A stretch of 55,985 nucleotides of DNA from Gemmatimonadales bacterium. Lineage in GTDB: Bacteria; Gemmatimonadota; Gemmatimonadetes; Longimicrobiales; Gaopeijiaceae. Below are positions 7,271 through 15,057 of this stretch, in pieces. The DNA lies in NCBI GenBank assembly GCA_007695195.1, contig REEG01000243.1, forward strand, positions 1 to 55,985. Reading direction: 5' to 3'. Under the pieces are notes generated by a model. It did no database searches. It saw only the letters and a list, made by a program, of their open reading frames with translations, and was not told where the DNA came from. Every line of letters starts with the position of its first letter. Position 1 is the first letter of the stretch. The position numbers were made by a program, and so were the translations under genes.

Positions 7271-9150
7271 CCCGGTGGCCTCCGGTTACGAACCACACTG
7301 CTGAAGTCCGGGGTCATCCCGCTCCTTCGGCTGCGGAGGATCTGATGGTTCCGGGTGTCGTCCAGGACCCCCAGCCACTCCCGAGCCGAGATCCGGATGG
7401 TGGGCGATCCCCCCGCCGTGGGGAGCGCCACATCGAAGCGGATGACGGATGAGGTTCCGGCGGGGAAGCCTACACGGAGCCCGGCGCCCACGGTGCCCTT
7501 CCACCCGGTATCCAGGCCCAGTGGAGCATCTCCGGCCCACATGCGGCCGGCATCGCCGAAGACGGTCATCCCCAGATCCGCGAGCTGGGACAGGGGGTTG
7601 GGAAGAGCCCACCGGGCTTCCCCCGACACCACCAGACGGCGCGAACCGGGGAAGGCCCGCTCCGAATAGCCCCGGACCCCACCAGGCCCCCCAAGGGTGA
7701 GTTGGAAGGGAGCATCAGACCGCCATCCGCCCTGGCCCGAGGCCCTCAGGAGGAGGGTTGGTGATCCGGGAACTCCCGGATGCCAGTAGTTCAGGAGTTG
7801 AAGATCGGCGATCCCGTCCCGCCACCCCATCCCCTGCCCGCCCAGCTCCCGTCGGGCCTCGCCGGTGAGGGTGGCGAAGGAGAGGATCGGTCCCACCTGT
7901 CCGCTCCGAAAGAGATTGACCCGCGACCAGAAATCCGGCGGCCGGCCGGGACCTGTGGAACCCACGCTCCGTCCCACCGTGAGGATGGCTTCGCGCCCCA
8001 AGGGCAGGTCCTGGATTCCGGATACGGCGTCGAGTCCCCGCCTCTCGATGAAGTCGATTTGCCGGACGCCTACCATGAGGTTCAGCCGGTAGGCTTGGCG
8101 CGAGCCTCGTTGTCCATCCAGAAGAGCGGCCACATCGGCCTCAACCGGCTCTCGCTGGGAGAAATCGCCCTCCCGTACACCTTCCACCGACGTACGCGGG
8201 TGGGGATCCACAGACTCGAAGGACACCCCTCCACCCAGCATCCCCAAACGTCCCGGCTTCCCCATGCGGTGGTTTACCCCCAGTTGTGCTCGACGCTCCC
8301 GGACGGGGAGGACGAGGTGGCTCCACCCCTTCTCGTTCCACTCTGACCCGGTGGGGGTCGTGTAGCTGAACAGATCGCTCCGGTAGGTGACTTCGTGGCG
8401 GAAGGCTGTCCCGGTCCCCTCTCCGTGAAAGGGGCGGATGAGTGCAAACTCCGCAGACTCTCCCACCCGGGTTGCGGCGACGGAGGTTCGGGTGTCCCAC
8501 TGGCCCCTGCCCAGGCGATGAATCTCCAGCAGCCCCCCCAGGCGACGCTGCTCTTCGCGTTCCAACCAGTAGACCCCCACCCCTGCCCCGCGACCCAGGA
8601 AGTTCTCTTCCATGAGTGAGGCGCCTTCGAAGCGTAGCCCGTCGTCGAAGCGAACGGCGAGGGCGGTCTTGGTGGTCCATTCATCGCGGGTATCCACCAC
8701 CACATGCCGGGTCCCGTCCGGTTGCGGGACGCCGAACACGTCGGCGTCGGCAATGAAGCGGAATTCCCGTAGGATCCGGGCGGATTCCCGCATGGCCAGC
8801 GGGTCGTAGCAATCGCCGACCCGAAAGGTGAGTTCGCGCCTGATCACCGCCGGCCGGGTCCGGATGTGGATGCGATTCGTCACCTCATAGGCCCAACGGA
8901 TGAGCCCCTGGTCGGGGAGGCCGGCCGGGTCGAAGATGGAGTGGTTGTCGATGAAGAGGTGAGAGATCTCTCCCAGGGGACAACCGGGGGTGGGCCAGGC
9001 GTCGACCGTGGGTTCGGCCTGTCCCATGAGCGGCAGCGCCGTGAGGGCCCAGATTGCCATGGTCCACACAGGCGTCATCATGGTCCACACAGGCGTCATG
9101 AAGACCGGGGGGCGAGGGGCGGGTGGCGTTTTGGCATGGTTTCTACACAT
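7267..9150 (-). CDS. BamA/TamA-type (Omp85 superfamily) outer membrane protein
   Basis: About 627-residue outer-membrane barrel. After a signal-like N-terminus come one or two POTRA-like segments (ELTFRVGDCYDPLAMRESAR). A long beta-barrel follows with the C-terminal surface-antigen features GGPGGVRGYSERAFPGS and FGDAGRMW. The family assembles or translocates proteins, or exports lipids, at the outer membrane; with so few POTRA units this is not the housekeeping BamA. The start is uncertain. ATG 9150 gives a positively charged n-region and has GGGGGAG just upstream. Later in-frame ATGs at 9099, 9078 and 9060 are created or flanked by a 21-base duplication. It is the first gene of the operon with the methyltransferase and FAD reductase. 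Confidence 0.83.
   Translation of the reverse strand: MCRNHAKTPPAPRPPVFMTPVWTMMTPVWTMAIWALTALPLMGQAEPTVDAWPTPGCPLGEISHLFIDNHSIFDPAGLPDQGLIRWAYEVTNRIHIRTRPAVIRRELTFRVGDCYDPLAMRESARILREFRFIADADVFGVPQPDGTRHVVVDTRDEWTTKTALAVRFDDGLRFEGASLMEENFLGRGAGVGVYWLEREEQRRLGGLLEIHRLGRGQWDTRTSVAATRVGESAEFALIRPFHGEGTGTAFRHEVTYRSDLFSYTTPTGSEWNEKGWSHLVLPVRERRAQLGVNHRMGKPGRLGMLGGGVSFESVDPHPRTSVEGVREGDFSQREPVEADVAALLDGQRGSRQAYRLNLMVGVRQIDFIERRGLDAVSGIQDLPLGREAILTVGRSVGSTGPGRPPDFWSRVNLFRSGQVGPILSFATLTGEARRELGGQGMGWRDGIADLQLLNYWHPGVPGSPTLLLRASGQGGWRSDAPFQLTLGGPGGVRGYSERAFPGSRRLVVSGEARWALPNPLSQLADLGMTVFGDAGRMWAGDAPLGLDTGWKGTVGAGLRVGFPAGTSSVIRFDVALPTAGGSPTIRISAREWLGVLDDTRNHQILRSRRSGMTPDFSSVVRNRRPPG
9059..9100. repeat. 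21-base tandem duplication in the Omp85 signal region
   Basis: Two copies of a 21-base unit (ATGGTCCACACAGGCGTCAT plus one base) at 9059-9079 and 9080-9100 differ only in the last base. On the minus strand they encode MTPVWTM twice and add extra in-frame ATG codons. Confidence 0.92.
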
Positions 9151-9210
9151 ACTCCCCCAACGGGGATGGTGGTCCTTCCCCCTCGAAGCGGTATTCGAGT
9201 GTCCTAAACC

Positions 9211-9216
9211 AGGAGG
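9211..9216 (+). promoter_or_regulatory. Ribosome binding site that decides a GTG start
   Basis: AGGAGG lies 5 bases before GTG 9222. This supports that start over the open frame beginning at 9123. Confidence 0.75.
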
Positions 9217-9221
9217 ATCCC

Positions 9222-10652
9222 GTGTTCCGGTCCATCGCACCCTTCGCCGCCCTGCTCCTGCTACCTGTTCTGTCTGCATTGAGCGCGGTGGAGGTGTCGC
9301 CCCGTGTCATGGGAACGGGCCTGGCGGCCCAGGAGCCCGTCTTCGTGCCGCCCTCGTCGGAGGCACCGGCACGCTACCACTACCGGGATCTCCCGAACCT
9401 CCGGGAGCAGGCGGTGGAGCAGCAGGCCTGGCTCGAAGCTCGATTGACCCGGGTGCTCCCGGAGCTCATGCGGGAATACGGGATCGAGATGTGGGTGGTG
9501 TCGCAGCGGGAGTATGCCGAGGATCCGGTCTTCTTCTCCATCACCTCGCCCACCACCTTCTCGGCCCGACGCCGCTCCATCTACGTCTTCTACGATCGGG
9601 GTCCGGAGGCCGGAGTGGAGCGCATCGCCCTGGGGGGAACAACGCAAGGCGGGCTCTACACCATGTACCGCTCGTCTCGCCCCGCACCCACCGGAGGCGA
9701 CGCGGAGTTGGTGGGAGATGAGCAGTGGCATCTTTTCCGGGAGTTGGTGGAGGACCGGGACCCGGCCACCATCGCCCTGAACATCGACGAGACCCACGCC
9801 TTCGCCGATGGACTGGGGTCCGGAGAGCGGGAGGCGCTGGAGCGGGCGCTGGGTCCGTTCGCGGAACGGGTGGTGCGGGAGCCCCGGCTGGCCATCGACT
9901 ACATCCAGGTGCGCATTCCCGAGATGATGCCGCGCTACCGGCAGCTCATGGAGACAGCCCACGCCCTCCTGGCCCACGGGCACTCCAACGCCGTCATCGA
10001 GCCCGGTGTCACCACGGTAGAAGATCTACAGTGGTGGTACCGGGAGCGGATCCGGGAGATGGGGATGACCACCTGGTTCCACACCTCGGTGAATGTCCAG
10101 CGGGAAGGAGGCGTCCCCAGCGAAGGGCCCGTGGTGATCCAGCGGGGCGACCTGGTCTGGACCGACGTGGGCCTCACCTTCATGGGGCTCAACACCGACA
10201 CGCAGCACAACGCGTATGTGCTGCGTCAGGGGGAGACGGCGGTGCCCGAGGGCCTTCGCATGTGCCTGGCCACCTCAAACCGGATGCAGGACATCCACCT
10301 GGAGGAGTTGGTGGTGGGCCGGACGGGGAACGAGGTTCTCTTCGCCACCCTGGCCCGCATGGAGGAGGAGGGGATCAACGGCACCGTCTACAGCCACCCC
10401 ATCGGCGACCACGGGCACGGTGCCGGCCCCCTCATCGGGATGTGGGATATGCAGGAGGGGGTCCCGGAGCGGGGTGACCTGGTGATCCGCCCCTCCACCT
10501 GGCACTCCATCGAGCTGCAGGCCACCGTGGAGGTGCCTGAGTGGGGAGGGCAGCCGGTGCGGTGCTCGCAGGAAGAGGAGGTCTATATCGATGAGCAGGG
10601 CGATGTCCGCTGGGTCTTTCGGCGCCAGGATCGGTTCAACCTCATCTGGTAG
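9222..10652 (+). CDS. Exported M24-family metallopeptidase (Xaa-Pro aminopeptidase-like)
   Basis: 476-residue protein with a signal peptide (VFRSIAPFAALLLLPVLSAL) and a C-terminal pita-bread M24 domain. Candidate metal ligands are the aspartates in VWTDVG and TDTQHN, the histidine in PIGDHGHG, and the glutamates in HSIELQA and EEEVYI. M24 enzymes remove N-terminal residues, often before proline; export points to digestion of periplasmic or external peptides. A fairly long N-terminal domain precedes the catalytic one, as in prolidases. The GTG start is set by the AGGAGG five bases before it. It is divergent from the Omp85 operon, with about 70 bases in between. Confidence 0.86.
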   Translation: MFRSIAPFAALLLLPVLSALSAVEVSPRVMGTGLAAQEPVFVPPSSEAPARYHYRDLPNLREQAVEQQAWLEARLTRVLPELMREYGIEMWVVSQREYAEDPVFFSITSPTTFSARRRSIYVFYDRGPEAGVERIALGGTTQGGLYTMYRSSRPAPTGGDAELVGDEQWHLFRELVEDRDPATIALNIDETHAFADGLGSGEREALERALGPFAERVVREPRLAIDYIQVRIPEMMPRYRQLMETAHALLAHGHSNAVIEPGVTTVEDLQWWYRERIREMGMTTWFHTSVNVQREGGVPSEGPVVIQRGDLVWTDVGLTFMGLNTDTQHNAYVLRQGETAVPEGLRMCLATSNRMQDIHLEELVVGRTGNEVLFATLARMEEEGINGTVYSHPIGDHGHGAGPLIGMWDMQEGVPERGDLVIRPSTWHSIELQATVEVPEWGGQPVRCSQEEEVYIDEQGDVRWVFRRQDRFNLIW

Positions 10653-10697
10653 CATCCACGAGATATCAACAAACATCCTGAACCACGGGGAAATGGA

Positions 10698-11162
10698 ATG
10701 GCCGACGTGCGGCACTGGTTGATGAAGAGCGAAGAGGACGAGTACTCTATCGACGATCTGGCCCGGGACGGCAAGGCTCCCTGGACCGGTGTCCGGAACT
10801 ACGAGGCCCGCAACCTCATGCGGGACGAGATGAAGCCGGGAGACCTCATCCTCTACTACCATTCCAACGCCCGGCCGTCCGGTGTGGCCGGTATTGCCCG
10901 GGTGGCTTCGGAGCCCTATCCGGATCACCTGCAGTTCGATCCCGAGAGCCGGTACCACGATGCCAAGGCCACCAAGGAGGAGCCCCGCTGGTTCCTGGTG
11001 GATGTGGAGTTCGTGGAGAAGTTTCCCCGGGTGGTGCCCTTGGCGGAGGTGAAGGACCACCCGGACCTTCAGGAGATGACGCTGGTCCGACGGATGCGCC
11101 TCTCGGTGCAGCCTGTGGAGCCGGAGGAGTTCCGGATCATCCAGGAGATGGCCGGGTCCTGA
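10698..11162 (+). CDS. EVE domain-containing protein
   Basis: 154-residue protein made of a single EVE domain, a PUA/YTH-like fold that binds modified bases in RNA or DNA. It begins HWLMKSEEDEYSIDDL, followed by WTGVRNYEARN and GDLILYYHSN, which form the ligand pocket in this family. Human THYN1 is a well-known relative. The 3' end overlaps the convergent UvrC-like gene by 26 bases. It follows the M24 gene by 45 bases and could share its transcript. The physiological role in bacteria is not established; links to modified-DNA restriction have been proposed for the family. Confidence 0.9.
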   Translation: MADVRHWLMKSEEDEYSIDDLARDGKAPWTGVRNYEARNLMRDEMKPGDLILYYHSNARPSGVAGIARVASEPYPDHLQFDPESRYHDAKATKEEPRWFLVDVEFVEKFPRVVPLAEVKDHPDLQEMTLVRRMRLSVQPVEPEEFRIIQEMAGS

Positions 11163-12261
11163 GCAGGCTCTCCACCGGGCGGGTCCGGGTCAATTCCTCC
11201 GGTCGTCTGCGAAACCAGCGGGCCAGGAGGAAGAGCTCTTCCCAGTCCTGGGCTCCCCGTTGATGGGGCGGAGATGGGGGCTCCAGCAGCAGGTGTCGCA
11301 CGGCCCGTCCGGCTGGCTCGTCCGGGTCCAGCGAGGGCGTGGGGCCCGGGAGGGTGAGGCGGAGTTGGCCACGGAGGATCACGCAGGTGCTGGGGGCTTC
11401 CCCGAGAGGGGCTTCGTCCGGGGTGGACGGATGGTAGACGAAGTGGAGACTTCTCAGGAATCGACCGAACTCCAACACATCGCTTCGCAACCGTTCGAGG
11501 CGGTCCCGACGGTCCCGAAGTCGCGCGGCCCCTTCGAAGTCGCGCCGTGCGGCGGCCTCGCCCATGCGGGCCGCCAGGTCGTCCAGGATGTGGTGGGAAC
11601 GCCCTTCCAGGAAGGCTTGGGCCTCGTCCACCCCCTCCTGGTACGTGCGGTTGTCGCAGAGTCCAGCGCAGGGGCCGGGACAGCTTCCCAGCTCAGCCCG
11701 GAGGCAGCCCGGAGTTCGCCCAGGGGCCAGCAGATCCAATTGGTCCGAGAAGAACATGGGGGTGGCGGCGGGACAGTCGCGGAGACCGACCTCGGCCGCC
11801 AGTTCGGAGAGGAGCCTGGTGAGGCGCCTGGGGGCTGGGAACGGACCGAAGTGGAGGCTTCCGTCGGATCTGGGGCGCCGGGTGGCCACCAGGCGAGGCG
11901 CGGGTTCGCGGGTGATGCGGATCCAGGCGTAGCGTCGATCCCGTCGATGCCGGACATTGAAGCGGGGCCGGAGGGCGCGGATGAGGCGGAGTTCCCGGAC
12001 CAGCGCCTCGAACTCGGTGGGGAGGTATTCCCAGCGAACGGCCCTGGCCACTCGCATGAGTTCCACCTCCTTTCCGCCCTCCACTCCGTGACGGAAGTAC
12101 GAGAGGAGGCGGGTACGCACCCGGACCGACTTCCCCACGTAGAGCACCTCGCCACGAGGTCCCAGGAACCGGTAGACCCCGGGACGGTTCTCGGCCTCCT
12201 CCTTGACCTGTCTCCGGAGGGGGTGAACTGGAAACGGGTTGAGGCGCTTCAACGGATGCAC
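11137..12261 (-). CDS. UvrC-like GIY-YIG nuclease lacking the C-terminal UvrC half
   Basis: About 374 residues matching only the N-terminal half of UvrC. The GIY-YIG nuclease (GVYRFLG, then VLYVGKSVRVRTRLLSYF, with the Glu in EFEALVREL) makes the 3' incision in UvrC. The cysteine-containing block GSCPGPCAGLC and a UVR motif (AARRDFEGAARLRDRRDRL), which contacts UvrB, follow. The RNase H-like endonuclease and HhH domains are absent, and the last 100 residues match nothing I know. This resembles Cho, which acts with UvrAB on bulky lesions. The start is uncertain: the frame is open to 12489, but GTG 12261 (AGGGAG just upstream) lies at the expected distance before the nuclease domain. Confidence 0.8.
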   Translation of the reverse strand: MHPLKRLNPFPVHPLRRQVKEEAENRPGVYRFLGPRGEVLYVGKSVRVRTRLLSYFRHGVEGGKEVELMRVARAVRWEYLPTEFEALVRELRLIRALRPRFNVRHRRDRRYAWIRITREPAPRLVATRRPRSDGSLHFGPFPAPRRLTRLLSELAAEVGLRDCPAATPMFFSDQLDLLAPGRTPGCLRAELGSCPGPCAGLCDNRTYQEGVDEAQAFLEGRSHHILDDLAARMGEAAARRDFEGAARLRDRRDRLERLRSDVLEFGRFLRSLHFVYHPSTPDEAPLGEAPSTCVILRGQLRLTLPGPTPSLDPDEPAGRAVRHLLLEPPSPPHQRGAQDWEELFLLARWFRRRPEELTRTRPVESLLRTRPSPG

Positions 12262-12497
12262 ATCTCCCTGTGCGACTCGTGCGGGGGCGACCGGGGGTGG
12301 TGCGCCCCTTACGTATTCGCATTCTCTTCGGGCCGCGAAGCTAGGCGTGGGTGGATCGTGGGGCAAGAGACGCCTTCCGAGGTCCTCGTGGAGCCCGACG
12401 AACTCACACCGTTCTCCTCCCGCCTCGTCCCCGGCCCACACCGCTTCGTCCCAGGTGGATATCCCATCGCCCCAGCGGGCACCGTACATTCACAGGT

Positions 12498-13820
12498 ATG
12501 ACAAGCTCTTTCATGTTCCAGCCGGTTCCACCGTCCGATCCGAGTGGCCAGGTCCAGATCGTCCGGGATCCCATGTGGAACACAATCCGCCTGGATCCGG
12601 TGGCCATCCGGATCGTGGATACACCGGCCTTCCAGCGTCTCCGGTACATCCGGCAGCTAGGGTTCGCTCACCTCGTCTATCCTGGGGCCACCCACACCCG
12701 TTTCGATCATGCCCTGGGCGTCTATCATCTGGCCCGGACGGCCCTACGGATCCTGGGGGAAACGGACGAACGGGTCCGTGCCCGGGACTGGGAGACGGAC
12801 CTGATCCCGTACGCGGCCCTCCTCCACGATATCGGCCATTACGCCTTCTCCCACGCCCTGGAAGAGCTCGAGTCGGACCGGTTGCCCGGGGATCATGAGG
12901 CGGTGAGTGCCCGCTTCTTCCAGTCGGACGAGCTCCGGGAGGCCATGGGTCCGCTGGGCGACGATGCGGCGGCGCGTATCCACGAGCTGATCCAGGGGCG
13001 TGGGCAGGACCCGCTCCGTGGGTTGGTGAGTGGAAGCCTGGATCTGGACAAGATGGAGTACCTCCGGCGGGACGCCCGATTCTGTGGGGTGCCCTACGGA
13101 GAGGTGGATGTGGACCGACTGCTGCAGGGGCTGGTGGTTCTGGATGCTCCGGAGGGGGGTGGGTTGGAGGTGGGTGTCCACGAGAAGGCGGTAAGTGCCC
13201 TGGAGTCGCTCCTCTTCGCCAAGTACCAGATGTTCCGGAATGTCTACTGGCACCATGCGGTCCGGGCCGCCACGGCCCTCTACAAACGGATCGTGGAGGA
13301 GGCGGTTCGGTGGAAGTTGATGGAGCCGGGTGAACTGGTGGGCCCCACGGACGAGGAACTGCTGGGAGAGATCCGTCGCCGGAGCCAGGCGGCGGGAGGC
13401 GAAGCGGCGCGCATCGGCCTCCGGTGGATCCCCTCACTCCGCAACCGCCGCCTCCCCAAGCGAGCCCTGGAGATCGGGGCGGCCGAAATGGACGGGGTAC
13501 AGTTGCCCGAATGGCTGTCCCGTCAGGGGTTGCGCCGGCGGGAGTTGGAAGACACGCTGGCTGACCGATTGGATCTGCCCCCGGGTGAGGTCATGGTGGA
13601 CTATCCGTCCAAGCAGCGGATGCTGGAGCTGGATCTCCTGGTGTTGAGGCGGAGTGGGCGAGTGGAGCGAATGGGTGAGCACGGACTTCGGGGTCTCATT
13701 GACCTCCCATTGGTGGCCCGGGAGTTGTACCGCACGACTCGGGTGCTTCGGGTGTTCACCCTGGAGCGGCGGACCCTCCCGGTCGAGACCTTCATGGAAC
13801 TCCTGAAAGAGGACGGATAG
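12498..13820 (+). CDS. HD superfamily phosphohydrolase (SAMHD1/dGTPase-like)
   Basis: 440-residue HD-domain protein. The metal-site residues are present: H in HTRFDHALGVYHL, the HD pair in ALLHDIGHYAFSHAL, and a distal D in SGSLDLDKMEYLRRD. The GSLDLDKMEYL block and overall length place it with the SAMHD1/YdhJ-like family, which hydrolyses dNTPs or other nucleotides. The exact substrate cannot be read. The start ATG 12498 precedes MTSSFMFQPV; the frame is open from 12351, but that stretch has no family features. It is divergent from the UvrC-like gene. The following 236 bases up to the sigma gene contain no ORF. Confidence 0.88.
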   Translation: MTSSFMFQPVPPSDPSGQVQIVRDPMWNTIRLDPVAIRIVDTPAFQRLRYIRQLGFAHLVYPGATHTRFDHALGVYHLARTALRILGETDERVRARDWETDLIPYAALLHDIGHYAFSHALEELESDRLPGDHEAVSARFFQSDELREAMGPLGDDAAARIHELIQGRGQDPLRGLVSGSLDLDKMEYLRRDARFCGVPYGEVDVDRLLQGLVVLDAPEGGGLEVGVHEKAVSALESLLFAKYQMFRNVYWHHAVRAATALYKRIVEEAVRWKLMEPGELVGPTDEELLGEIRRRSQAAGGEAARIGLRWIPSLRNRRLPKRALEIGAAEMDGVQLPEWLSRQGLRRRELEDTLADRLDLPPGEVMVDYPSKQRMLELDLLVLRRSGRVERMGEHGLRGLIDLPLVARELYRTTRVLRVFTLERRTLPVETFMELLKEDG

Positions 13821-14056
13821 GGACGGTGCCCTCTGGGACCGGGTGCGGAAGTGCCCTGGGAACATGGCCTCGCCGGACGTTTAGGACCTCCGGGAGTCTG
13901 GACGGGGAGACGTGTCAATCGTACCTTGAAAGGCTGCGGATCCCCGGCGTCCGCACCGGGTAACATTCCGGATCCAGAATGCCGGGCATCCGGCCGCTCC
14001 AACGCGTTCGGTTGTCCCATAGGAAATTCACGGGATGTAAGGAGATAGATCAGCAG

Positions 14057-14962
14057 ATGGCCACCAGCACCAAAACCCGGCGAAAAGGCAAAGGGCGGTC
14101 CCGCTCCGGCCTGAGTGGATTCGACGGCAGCGTCGAGGAGCAAACCGCCCTTGACCAGTACCTGCGGGACGTGAGTCGCCATGAGCTCATCACGCCCGAC
14201 AGGGAGAAGGAGCTTGGGGCGCTGGCTCAGGCGGGAGATGAGGACGCGGTCCAGGAGTTGGCCCGTGCGAACCTCCGCTTCGTCATCAGCGTGGCGAAGA
14301 AGTACCAGAATCGTGGGGTGTCCCTCACCGATCTGATCCAGGAAGGGAATGTGGGGCTGGTGACCGCCGCTCGGAAGTTTGATCCCGAGCAGGGCGTCAA
14401 GTTCATCTCCTACGCCGTCTGGTGGATCCGGCAGGCGATCCTTGCCGCACTGGCCAACCACGGTCGTTCCGTTCGTGTACCGCTCAATCGTGCATCGGAC
14501 CTGGCGCGCATCTTCCGGGAAAAGGAGCGTCTCAAGCAGGAACTGGGGCGGGATCCGAATCCGGAAGAGCTCAGTGCCGCCACGGATCTGACTCCGGAGC
14601 TCATCGAGTCGCTGCAGACGTTGAACGCCGCCGAGATCCGCCTCGACGCTCCCATTGGGGATTCGGAAGATTCGCAGTTGGTGGAGCGCTTCATCAACGA
14701 GGAGGCTGCGGAGCCGGAGCAGGACGTGGAGTCCCGCCTCCTCACCGAGGCGGTGACGTCGGCTCTGGACACCCTGGAGCCCCGGGACGCCAAGGTCCTC
14801 CGTCTCTACTTTGGACTGGACGGTGAGCGGGAGCACACCCTGGAAGAGATCGGAAACATGCTCGGGGTGACCCGCGAGCGGATCCGGCAGCTTCGGGATC
14901 GGGCCCTGCGTCGGCTTCGCGAGGGCGGAAAGGGTGATGCTCTGGAGTCGTTCGCTGCCTGA
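14057..14962 (+). CDS. RNA polymerase sigma factor, sigma-70 family (second copy)
   Basis: 301-residue sigma-70 factor. A basic N-terminal tail (TKTRRKGKGRSRSG) precedes region 1.2 (ALDQYLRDVSRHELI), region 2 (ARANLRFVISVAKKYQNRG and FISYAVWWIRQAILAAL), region 3 and region 4 (HTLEEIGNMLGVTRERIRQL). It has the same architecture as the product at 4118 but is clearly diverged, for instance ALANHGRSVRVPLNR against ALAEQTRSVRIPLNQ. ATG 14057 is chosen because TAAGGAG lies 12 bases upstream and the extra codons from 13979 show no conservation. Two hairpins follow the stop. It is probably a group-2 factor or the primary one; this cannot be decided from the window. Confidence 0.92.
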   Translation: MATSTKTRRKGKGRSRSGLSGFDGSVEEQTALDQYLRDVSRHELITPDREKELGALAQAGDEDAVQELARANLRFVISVAKKYQNRGVSLTDLIQEGNVGLVTAARKFDPEQGVKFISYAVWWIRQAILAALANHGRSVRVPLNRASDLARIFREKERLKQELGRDPNPEELSAATDLTPELIESLQTLNAAEIRLDAPIGDSEDSQLVERFINEEAAEPEQDVESRLLTEAVTSALDTLEPRDAKVLRLYFGLDGEREHTLEEIGNMLGVTRERIRQLRDRALRRLREGGKGDALESFAA

Positions 14963-14986
14963 TGCTTCCATCGCCGCTTCGGTGAA

Positions 14987-15005
14987 CGCCGCGGCTGTCG
15001 CGGCG
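14987..15005 (+). terminator. Short GC hairpin downstream of the second sigma gene
   Basis: A 7-bp stem CGCCGCG / CGCGGCG with a 5-base loop lies 24 bases after the sigma stop. It is GC-only with no U-tract, so it is a weak terminator candidate that works, if at all, together with the next hairpin. Confidence 0.45.
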
Positions 15006-15009
15006 CCCC

Positions 15010-15057
15010 AGGCCCCGTCCCCATCATCGTTGATCCGGCGATGACGGGACGGGGCCT
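15010..15057 (+). terminator. Long hairpin that encloses the predicted rsgA start codon
   Basis: The lower stem of 12 bp pairs 15010-15021 (AGGCCCCGTCCC) with 15046-15057. A small internal loop and a 6-bp upper stem (15024-15029 with 15039-15044) follow, with a 9-base loop. ATG 15041-15043 of rsgA is inside the upper stem. It may be a terminator for the sigma gene, a translational switch for rsgA, or both. Confidence 0.6.
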
